A program made the translations under genes and the position numbers. Below, piece by piece: positions 31,897 to 38,569 of a DNA stretch of 38,569 bases (position 1 is the stretch's first letter; every line of letters starts with the position of its first letter). Location of the stretch: NCBI RefSeq assembly GCF_002386445.1, contig NZ_DGIR01000015.1:1-38569 (forward strand), read 5' to 3'. The stretch comes from Pseudomonas sp. UBA4617 (GTDB taxonomy: Bacteria > Pseudomonadota > Gammaproteobacteria > Pseudomonadales > Pseudomonadaceae). Under the pieces are notes generated by a model. That model was not told the origin of the DNA and made no database searches. It saw only the letters and a program-made list of their open reading frames with translations.

Positions 31897-34800
31897 GGGG
31901 ACTCCTGGCGGGATTTCTCGAACGGTTTCACAAATGTGATTCTAGGCTCTTTCCACGGCCCTTCGACACGGTAGTGCACGCTGGCAAAACGCGACACCCG
32001 GTCACCAATCAGCCGGTCGACCAGGAACAGCGCACCGCCAACCGCTGGCGCGCCGACGATCAGCGCCGCCAGGGGCAGGTTGTTGGTCACTGGCAGGCTC
32101 ACTTGCAGGTTGGCATCGACCCGGTCGTTCACCATGTCCAGCGTGCCATCCAGCTCGAAATTGCTCGACGGGCCGGTCACCGTGATCGGCTCGCGGGTCA
32201 CGTAGACACCATCGCTGGCGACCAGCAAGCCTTTCACCCGGTCGTAGGCCAAGCCCTTGTCGAACAAGTCGGAGAAGTCCAGGCGCAGGCGTCGGCCGAT
32301 CGAGTTGAAATTGAGCAGGCCGAACACCCGCAGCGCCTGTGCGCTGCCTTCGACCTCGACGAACTGGCCGGTGCGCAGCGCCGCGTCCATGCTGCCGGAG
32401 AAGCGCTTGAGGCCGACTGCTGCCGGCGAACCCGGCCAGCGGCCATCCACATCCAGGCGGAAGTCGCGGCTGGTCACTGTCGGAGCGAAACCCCAGGCCT
32501 TGAGCACGTCGGCCAGGTTGTTGCCGTCCAGGCGCCCTTTGTACCAGCTGCCGGTGCTGCCCGGTTCGCCTTCCCAGGCGCCGCCGCCATTGATATGCAG
32601 ACCCTTGAAGGACAGGTCGATATCGCTGGCGCTGACGCCACGCGCGGTTGGCCGCAACTTGAGTGAAGCGCTGCCGAACAGGTCATCACCGCGGTACAGC
32701 TTGTCGATGCTCAGGTCCAGCGCCGGGACCTTGCGCGGGTCGAACGCGGCCAACGGGTCCGGTCCTTCTTCGGCCTGCTGTTCGGCAGCGCTGGCAGCCG
32801 GCAGGCGCAAGGTCTGCATGCGTACCACCAGTGGCGCGCCCTTGGCATCCGGCAGCCGGGCATTTCCGATGACTTCCTTGCTGTCCAGCCGCAGATCCCA
32901 CGCCGGGCCGCTGCGCGCCAGGCGAACCACGGCCTGGTTAAGGTCCATGCCGAACGCCTTCAACTGGCCGATACTCAGGTCGACGCCCTGCAGATTCTGC
33001 CGCGCGCTGCCGCCCGGGTCGCCGCCAGCCAGGCGCGCGGCCCGTTCTTGCCAGGGCGCCAGGTCCAGCGTCTCCAGGCGACCACGCACACGCAGGCCCT
33101 GGCCACCCGGCAACTGCGCATCACCGGTGCCGAGCAGAAGCTCGCCGCGGCCCTGGGCCAGCTTGCCGGCCGGCGCAGCGTAGGCAAAGCGGGCAAGGTC
33201 GGCGTACGCGGCATCGAAACGCCGCTCCGGCCCCTGCAACGTCATGCTGAACCGGCTGTCACGCGTTTCAGCCGATGCCTTGCCGAACGGTGCTGGCAGG
33301 TCGATGGCGAGCCCTTTGAGGCTGGAGTTGACGCTAAGGCGGTTGTCCCGGCTACCCAGGCTCAGTTGCAACTGGTACGGCAGCTCGCCGGATGCCGGCA
33401 AGGCCTGCTTGAACTGCAACCAGTCAGTCAGCGCCTTGAGCGACACCTGGCCATTGGCGTTGATGCGGGTCTGCATCTGCCCGGGCTGGCCTTCGGCGCT
33501 GATCTGCGCCGTCACCGGCCTGCCGAAGGCCTGCAGGCTGATGCCCTTGCCGCTCAGGCCCTTGTCGAAATCGAAGCTGAAATCGCCTTTCAGGCGGCTC
33601 AGTTCCAGGCTCGGCGGCGCAACTTTCAGCTGGGCATCATGGGTGGTGAAGTCCACCTTTACCTTCGGCCGCTGCCCATGGGCCAGGGGAATGTCGAGCT
33701 TGACCTTGCCTAGTAGGGGCCCCTCGCCTTCCCAGCCAGCGAAGATCTCGCCCGTGCCGATAGGTGCTTCCTTGAGGATCTTCAGGCCATCGCCGAGGCT
33801 GCCATCGAAGTCGCCATCAAGGTACAGGTGGCTGGGCTGGCCCGCCTCGACATGCGGGATATCGACGCTCACATCGCTGACCTTGGTATCGAGCAGTACC
33901 CCACGCCGGGCCTTGATGCGCACACCGCTGTCCTCGATCAGCACATCGCCATCCACGTGCTGCACCTGCGGCCAGCCGGGCTGGAAGTCCAGCGCTGCAT
34001 CCCGCACCTTGAAGAACAGGCTGATGCTGCGCGCTTCCGGCGCGGCCCCATGGTTCAGCGAACCCTGGTACTGGAAGTAGCCTTCGTCCACCGTGCCTTT
34101 GACGATTGCACTGCGCAACCATTCGTCGAGCGCCGGGCTGAGTACCTCAGGCAAGTACTTGGCGGTGTAGCGGCCATCACCTTCGGTCAGGCCGACGCGC
34201 AGGTCCATGTAGTCCTCGCGCCCCTCTTCGAACAGCAGGCGGATCAGGAAGTCACCGGCGATCTTGCCTTCCTCGCCCAGCACCTTCAGGTAAGGCGCGA
34301 CCAGGGTGAAACCTTGCTGGTCGAGGGTCCAGGTCAGGCGTGCATTGGCCTTCTGGTAGTGCCAGGGTTTGGCGAATATCGGGTACAGATGCAGCATGAA
34401 CGCATCGGTGTCCAGGCGCAGCTCACCGTGGCCCAGATCACCGCTGATGCTGCCGCTGACATTACCGGCAGCCGGGGCATTGTGATAGGCGTCGAAGCCG
34501 ACCCTGTCCAGGTTGGCTTCAAACTGCAGACGCTGGTCTCCCTCGGCCCTGGGCCGAGCCTCCAGGCGCACATTGCGCAGCGCGCCGGTCACCTTGAGCC
34601 CATCGACTACAGCCATGACCTTGTCCGGCAACGGCGCCAGGGCATCGATCAACGGGGTCAGCGGCGTGAGGTCGAGGCGGTCGGCCTGTAACCGCCAGCT
34701 TTCCTCGGCAGGGTTGTCGCCAGGACGTTGCTGCAATTGCAGGTGCGATTCCCAGCGGGTCTTGCCAATATCCATGGCCAGCGAGTCGAACACCATGTCG

Positions 34801-35720
34801 AAGCCGTGCTCGCGACGCTGGAACCAGGCCCCCAGGGCCAGGTTGTTCAGCTTGGCCGCCTGGCGCCCGGCATAAGCGCCCTGCAGCGCCGGGGCATTCA
34901 GGCGCACCACGGCCTGTTGCAACTGCCCTTTTTGCCAGTCGACCCAGAACTCGCCCCCCGCCCGCAAGGCGTCGGCACGCCACTGGCCCAGCAGCTGTGG
35001 CGGCAACCAGCGCGCCCAATCGCTCTGCGGCAAGCTGAGGTAGGCTTCGATCTGGCCGTCGCGCCAGGTACTGGCCGAAGCGCGGCTGCGCAGGTTCAGC
35101 GCCATGGGTTGGCCATCGGGCAAGGTCGCGCGCAGGTCCAGGGCCTGGCGCGAAGCACCGGCTTGCAGGCCGGCGCTGACATAGGTGAGGGTCAGAGGGT
35201 CACGCTGCCACGGGTGCAGGGTGACCTGGCTGTCGAACACATCGATGCGGCCGAGCTGGCGCAGGCGCTGCAACAGCTCGGCGGGGTCGAGTGGCGCATC
35301 GTCCTTCTTCGGCAGGCCTTCGAGGGCCCATTGGCCTTGCTCGTTCTCGCGCAGGATCAACTGCAGGCCGCCCAGCTGTATGCGTGCCAGGCGCACCTCA
35401 CGTGCGGTTAGGCTGGCCCAGATGTCAGGGACGACCTTGACATCGTCCAGGCGCAGGGCCGTACCGCCCTCGCCCAGTTGCAGGTCGCGAACCCACAACA
35501 CCGGCGCCAGCCCGCTCCAACGGCCTTCCAGGCCACCCACGTGCACTGGCAGGCCCAGGGCCTGTTCAGCCTTGCTTTCCACATCGGCACGGTACTCGGC
35601 CACCAATGGCACCAGCTCGCGGCCAAGGCTGACATACAGCGCCACCAATACTGCCAGCAGGGCGCAGATGCCTAGCCCCCAGCGGGTCAAGGCGACCAGA
35701 ACGCGGTTCAGACGTCCCAT
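31893..35720 (-). CDS. yhdP: AsmA-like protein YhdP (phospholipid transport to the outer membrane)
   Basis: 1275-residue member of the AsmA/TamB group. One N-terminal transmembrane helix (VALTRWGLGICALLAVLVALYVSL) anchors a very long periplasmic beta-rich domain, which in YhdP, TamB and YdbH forms a hydrophobic groove spanning the periplasm; in E. coli YhdP carries phospholipid to the outer membrane. The C-terminal part (GSMDAALRTGQFVEVEG, FNSIGRRLRLDFSDLFDKGLAYD and ALIVGAPAVGGALFLVDRLIGD) is the family's conserved end. I chose the ATG at 35720, since GGAGG is 9 bases upstream; the TTG at 35726 is too close to it. It may act together with the Mla system encoded 13 kb away. Confidence 0.93.
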   Translation of the reverse strand: MGRLNRVLVALTRWGLGICALLAVLVALYVSLGRELVPLVAEYRADVESKAEQALGLPVHVGGLEGRWSGLAPVLWVRDLQLGEGGTALRLDDVKVVPDIWASLTAREVRLARIQLGGLQLILRENEQGQWALEGLPKKDDAPLDPAELLQRLRQLGRIDVFDSQVTLHPWQRDPLTLTYVSAGLQAGASRQALDLRATLPDGQPMALNLRSRASASTWRDGQIEAYLSLPQSDWARWLPPQLLGQWRADALRAGGEFWVDWQKGQLQQAVVRLNAPALQGAYAGRQAAKLNNLALGAWFQRREHGFDMVFDSLAMDIGKTRWESHLQLQQRPGDNPAEESWRLQADRLDLTPLTPLIDALAPLPDKVMAVVDGLKVTGALRNVRLEARPRAEGDQRLQFEANLDRVGFDAYHNAPAAGNVSGSISGDLGHGELRLDTDAFMLHLYPIFAKPWHYQKANARLTWTLDQQGFTLVAPYLKVLGEEGKIAGDFLIRLLFEEGREDYMDLRVGLTEGDGRYTAKYLPEVLSPALDEWLRSAIVKGTVDEGYFQYQGSLNHGAAPEARSISLFFKVRDAALDFQPGWPQVQHVDGDVLIEDSGVRIKARRGVLLDTKVSDVSVDIPHVEAGQPSHLYLDGDFDGSLGDGLKILKEAPIGTGEIFAGWEGEGPLLGKVKLDIPLAHGQRPKVKVDFTTHDAQLKVAPPSLELSRLKGDFSFDFDKGLSGKGISLQAFGRPVTAQISAEGQPGQMQTRINANGQVSLKALTDWLQFKQALPASGELPYQLQLSLGSRDNRLSVNSSLKGLAIDLPAPFGKASAETRDSRFSMTLQGPERRFDAAYADLARFAYAAPAGKLAQGRGELLLGTGDAQLPGGQGLRVRGRLETLDLAPWQERAARLAGGDPGGSARQNLQGVDLSIGQLKAFGMDLNQAVVRLARSGPAWDLRLDSKEVIGNARLPDAKGAPLVVRMQTLRLPAASAAEQQAEEGPDPLAAFDPRKVPALDLSIDKLYRGDDLFGSASLKLRPTARGVSASDIDLSFKGLHINGGGAWEGEPGSTGSWYKGRLDGNNLADVLKAWGFAPTVTSRDFRLDVDGRWPGSPAAVGLKRFSGSMDAALRTGQFVEVEGSAQALRVFGLLNFNSIGRRLRLDFSDLFDKGLAYDRVKGLLVASDGVYVTREPITVTGPSSNFELDGTLDMVNDRVDANLQVSLPVTNNLPLAALIVGAPAVGGALFLVDRLIGDRVSRFASVHYRVEGPWKEPRITFVKPFEKSRQESP

Positions 35721-35808
35721 GGCCAATGCCCTCCAGGTCGTTTAGCGATTATTGCCGGTCGTACCGGTTGGGCCACGCAGGCCCACCCGCGGCGCATTTC
35801 AGAAGGAC

Positions 35809-37266
35809 TCAGAGAAGCACCACGTCGTATTGTTCCTGCGAATACATCGACTCGACCTGGAAACGAATGGTTCGACCGATGAATGCCTCCAGCTCGGCCA
35901 CGTTGCCGGACTCTTCATCCAGCAGCCGGTCGACCACCTTCTGGTTGGCCAGCACGCGGTAGCCTTCGGCCTGGTAAGCCCGGGCCTCACGCAGGATCTC
36001 GCGGAAAATCTCGTAGCAGATGGTTTCCGGGGTTTTCAGCTTGCCGCGGCCCTGGCAAGCCAGGCAGGGCTCGCACAGCACCTGCTCGAGGCTTTCGCGG
36101 GTGCGCTTGCGGGTCATCTGCACCAGGCCCAGCTCGGTGATGCCGATGATGTTGGTCTTGGCATGATCGCGCTCCAGCTGTTTTTCCAGGGTGCGCAGCA
36201 CCTGGCGCTGATGCTCCTCGTCTTCCATGTCGATGAAGTCGATGATGATGATGCCGCCGATGTTGCGCAGGCGCAGCTGCCGGGCGATGGCGGTGGCGGC
36301 CTCGAGATTGGTCTTGAAGATGGTCTCTTCAAGGTTGCGATGGCCAACGAAAGCACCGGTGTTGACGTCGATGGTTGTCATCGCTTCGGCCGGATCGACC
36401 ACCAGATAGCCACCGGACTTGAGTGGCACCTTGCGCTCCAGGGCGCGCTGGATTTCGTCCTCGACACCGTACAGGTCGAAGATCGGGCGTTCGCCCGGGT
36501 AGTGCTCGAGGCGATCGGCGATTTCCGGCATCAGCTCGCCAACGAACTGCGTGGTCTTCTGGAACGTTTCCCGCGAGTCGATGCGAATCTTCTCGATCTT
36601 CGGGTTGACCAGGTCGCGCAGGGTACGCAGGGCCAGGCCCAGGTCTTCGTAGATGACCGTGGGCGCACCGCAGGTCTTGATCTGCGTGCCGATCTGCTCC
36701 CACAGGCGGCGCAGGTAACGGATGTCCTGCAGGATTTCTTCAGCGCGCGCCCCTTCGGCAGCGGTGCGCAGGATGAAGCCACCGGCGTCCTTGATGTTTT
36801 CGCTGTCCATGCAGTCGCTGACCACCTGCTTGAGGCGTTCGCGCTCGGTTTCGTCTTCGATCTTCAAGGAGATGCCGACATGGCTGCTGCGCGGCATGTA
36901 TACCAGGTAGCGCGACGGGATCGACAGCTGGGTGGTAAGCCGCGCGCCCTTGGTACCGATCGGATCCTTGGTCACCTGTACCACGAGGGCCTGGCCTTCG
37001 TGCACCAGGGCGGTGATGTTCTCTACCGCCGAGCCTTCGCGCTGGGAGATTTCCGAGGCGTGGATGAACGCGGCACGTTCCAGGCCGATGTCGACGAAGG
37101 CCGCCTGCATGCCTGGCAGCACGCGCACGACCTTGCCTTTGTAGATATTGCCGACGATGCCCCGCCGCTGGGTACGCTCGACGTGTACTTCCTGCAGCAC
37201 CCCGTTTTCCACCACCGCCACGCGTGACTCCATCGGGGTGATATTGATCAGGATCTCTTCACTCAT
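35809..37266 (-). CDS. rng: Ribonuclease G
   Basis: 485-residue endoribonuclease of the RNase E/G family (CafA) that matures the 5' end of 16S rRNA and degrades mRNA. It has an S1 RNA-binding domain (VGNIYKGKVVRVLPGMQAAFVDIGLERAAFIHASE), the catalytic Asp region YLVVDPAEAMTTIDVNTGAFVG with IIIDFIDM, and the Zn-link CEPCLACQGRGK. It lacks the long C-terminal scaffold of RNase E. It lies 54 bases after maf and 88 bases before yhdP. Confidence 0.97.
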   Translation of the reverse strand: MSEEILINITPMESRVAVVENGVLQEVHVERTQRRGIVGNIYKGKVVRVLPGMQAAFVDIGLERAAFIHASEISQREGSAVENITALVHEGQALVVQVTKDPIGTKGARLTTQLSIPSRYLVYMPRSSHVGISLKIEDETERERLKQVVSDCMDSENIKDAGGFILRTAAEGARAEEILQDIRYLRRLWEQIGTQIKTCGAPTVIYEDLGLALRTLRDLVNPKIEKIRIDSRETFQKTTQFVGELMPEIADRLEHYPGERPIFDLYGVEDEIQRALERKVPLKSGGYLVVDPAEAMTTIDVNTGAFVGHRNLEETIFKTNLEAATAIARQLRLRNIGGIIIIDFIDMEDEEHQRQVLRTLEKQLERDHAKTNIIGITELGLVQMTRKRTRESLEQVLCEPCLACQGRGKLKTPETICYEIFREILREARAYQAEGYRVLANQKVVDRLLDEESGNVAELEAFIGRTIRFQVESMYSQEQYDVVLL

Positions 37267-37320
37267 GGCAGGCTCTCGTCAAAGGTCTTTTGTAATGATG
37301 GACGGCGTATGCAGTGCTGG

Positions 37321-37932
37321 CTACCGCTGGTTTGTTACCTCAGGCGAATGCGCGAGGGATTGCCAGCAGGCGATACCGAATTGGCCAAGCAAGTCAGCCG
37401 TCTCACTGAGGGGCAAGCCGACCACCGCCGAATAACTGCCGGAAAGGCCGGTGACGAATACCGCGCCCAGGCCCTGGATGGCATAGCCACCGGCCTTGTC
37501 CGCCGGCTCGCCGCTGGCCCAGTAGCGTTGCGCTTCATCGGCGCTGATCGCGCGGAAACGCACCGTGCTGGCAACGCACACGCTGTGCATGCGCCGGCCA
37601 TCGCCAAGGGCGACTGCAGTCAGTACCTGGTGTTCGCGGCCCGACAGGCCGGCCAGCATGGCCAAGGCCTGTTCGCGATTTTCAGGCTTGCCGAGGATGC
37701 GACCATCGAGCACCACGGCGGTATCGGCCCCCAGCACCACGCCCGGGCCTGCGATGCTGGCCAGGCCGGCGGCAGCCTTGGCCCTGGCCAGGCGCTCGAC
37801 ATAGGCCGGGGCGCCCTCGGCGGCTAGCGGGGTTTCATCGATGGGGGCACTGACGACGCTGAACGGCACGCCGATCTGGGTCAGCAGTTCACGACGACGG
37901 GGCGAGCCGGAGGCCAGGAATAGCGGGGTCAT
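37321..37932 (-). CDS. maf: Maf/YhdE nucleoside triphosphate pyrophosphatase (dTTP/UTP)
   Basis: 203-residue house-cleaning enzyme of the Maf family that hydrolyses dTTP, UTP or modified pyrimidine triphosphates. Seen are LASGSPRRRELL (phosphate-binding) and LGADTAVVL with D70 as likely catalytic residue, then the YAIQGLGAVFV and SGSYSAVVGLPLSET motifs of the YhdE branch. It is in the mreCD-maf-rng context common to gammaproteobacteria, 31 bases after mreD. Confidence 0.95.
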   Translation of the reverse strand: MTPLFLASGSPRRRELLTQIGVPFSVVSAPIDETPLAAEGAPAYVERLARAKAAAGLASIAGPGVVLGADTAVVLDGRILGKPENREQALAMLAGLSGREHQVLTAVALGDGRRMHSVCVASTVRFRAISADEAQRYWASGEPADKAGGYAIQGLGAVFVTGLSGSYSAVVGLPLSETADLLGQFGIACWQSLAHSPEVTNQR

Positions 37933-37963
37933 GCAGACATCTCCCTGTCAGGCGTGGCAGCCG

Positions 37964-38452
37964 TCAGTTGATATGCAGGCGTCGGCGCAGGTCGCGCAAG
38001 GCGAAGCTGATCCACGGCCAGAGCAAGGCACTGATCACCGCCGACCAGACCAGCGCCAGGGTCGGCAGGCGATTGCCGGTCAACGCACTGAGCCACAGCT
38101 GGATCAACTGGGCAATGCCAAAGATCACCAGGATCACCAGGCTCTGTTGCCACATGGGGAACATGCGCAGGCGCTGCTGCAAAGACAGCACCAGGAAGGT
38201 AATGAGGGTGAGGATCAGCGCGTTCTGCCCAAGCAGGGTGCCATACAGCACGTCCTCGGCCAGGCCCAGTACGAACGCCGTGGTCATGCCGACCTTGCCA
38301 GGCACGGCGAGGGTCCAGAACGATACCAGCAAGGCCAGCCACATGGGCCGGAACACTTCCATGAACTGCGGCATGGGCGAGACGCTGAGCAGCAGGCCGA
38401 TGGCGAACGTCAGCCAGATGACCCAGCCGTGGTTGCGGCGCGATACAGCCAT
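37964..38452 (-). CDS. mreD: Rod shape-determining protein MreD
   Basis: 162-residue inner-membrane protein of the elongasome with about five hydrophobic helices (WVIWLTFAIGLLLSV; MWLALLVSFWTLAV; NALILTLITFLVLSL; SLVILVIFGIAQLIQLWL; LALVWSAVISALLW), acting with MreB and MreC. Two adjacent ATG codons are possible; the second (38452) is used because GGAGG is 5 bases upstream, against 2 for the first (38455). Either start overlaps the mreC stop. Confidence 0.93.
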   Translation of the reverse strand: MAVSRRNHGWVIWLTFAIGLLLSVSPMPQFMEVFRPMWLALLVSFWTLAVPGKVGMTTAFVLGLAEDVLYGTLLGQNALILTLITFLVLSLQQRLRMFPMWQQSLVILVIFGIAQLIQLWLSALTGNRLPTLALVWSAVISALLWPWISFALRDLRRRLHIN

Positions 38453-38569
38453 CATTGCCTCCGGGTATGAGCAGGTGCGGCAGGTGCGACAGTCGGCGTG
38501 GCGGGTGCGGCCACCGGGGCTGCAGGCGGCGCTGTCGGAGTTACCGGGGCCGCCGGGGCCGCTGGCGTG
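38452..38569 (-). CDS. mreC: Rod shape-determining protein MreC, C-terminal fragment
   Basis: Only the last 38 codons lie in the window. The residues are almost entirely Pro, Ala, Thr and Val (TPAAPAAPVTPTAPPAAPVAA...) and end in AHTRRQ, matching the disordered Pro/Ala-rich tail of Pseudomonas MreC. The stop (38452-38454) overlaps the mreD start. The assignment rests on the tail type and on position before mreD. Confidence 0.8.
   Translation of the reverse strand, partial: TPAAPAAPVTPTAPPAAPVAAPATPTVAPAAPAHTRRQ

Overview
The window looks like core chromosome of a Pseudomonas of the P. putida group. GC content is high, gene order matches what I remember of P. putida KT2440 (reading from its valS region back to mreCD), and there are hallmark genes: a 93-residue HU next to a YejK/NdpA nucleoid protein, short-form HisG, the Ttg2-type mlaFEDCB operon, the rpoN-hpf-ptsN-rapZ-ptsO block and a Fur-boxed fagA-fumC pair. 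All species and synteny statements are from memory; nothing was searched.

Layout. 1-5.3 kb: 3' part of valS, a REP doublet, rlmF, then hupN and yejK as a divergent pair. 5.3-10.4 kb, the most accessory-like stretch: a GIY-YIG protein, a secreted halovibrin-like protein, an NTF2-fold protein, a CynX-type MFS transporter with its FCD-type GntR regulator, and a divergent lipoprotein of the phosphodiesterase/nucleotide pyrophosphatase superfamily. 10.4-15.2 kb (minus strand): ibaG-murA-hisG-hisD-hisC. 15.3-18.3 kb (minus): mlaFEDCB, phospholipid transport that keeps the outer membrane asymmetric. 18.6-21.9 kb (plus): kdsD-kdsC-lptC-lptA-lptB, which makes Kdo and exports LPS. 22.1-25.6 kb (plus): rpoN-hpf-ptsN-rapZ-ptsO, i.e. 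sigma-54, ribosome hibernation and the nitrogen-related phosphotransferase system. 25.6-28.9 kb (minus): fagA-fumC and pmbA/tldE. 29.0-29.6 kb (plus): darP. 29.6-38.6 kb (minus): mreC (partial)-mreD-maf-rng-yhdP-nitrilase-tldD.

How it fits together. Much of the window serves the envelope: MurA (peptidoglycan), KdsD/KdsC and LptABC (LPS), Mla and YhdP (phospholipid traffic), MreC/MreD (cell shape). The rest is nitrogen and iron regulation (RpoN, PTS-Ntr, Fur-controlled fagA-fumC), histidine biosynthesis, and ribosome or nucleoid maintenance (RlmF, Hpf, DarP, RNase G, HU, YejK).

I see no tRNA or rRNA gene, CRISPR array, insertion sequence, prophage or defence island. I did not find a convincing new multi-gene system. 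The best leads are small: apparent absence of the ZIP transporter/orfX/sodA block beside fagA-fumC, possible alternative RNA hairpins between murA and hisG, paired operator candidates between the GntR regulator and the lipoprotein, and the halovibrin-like gene.
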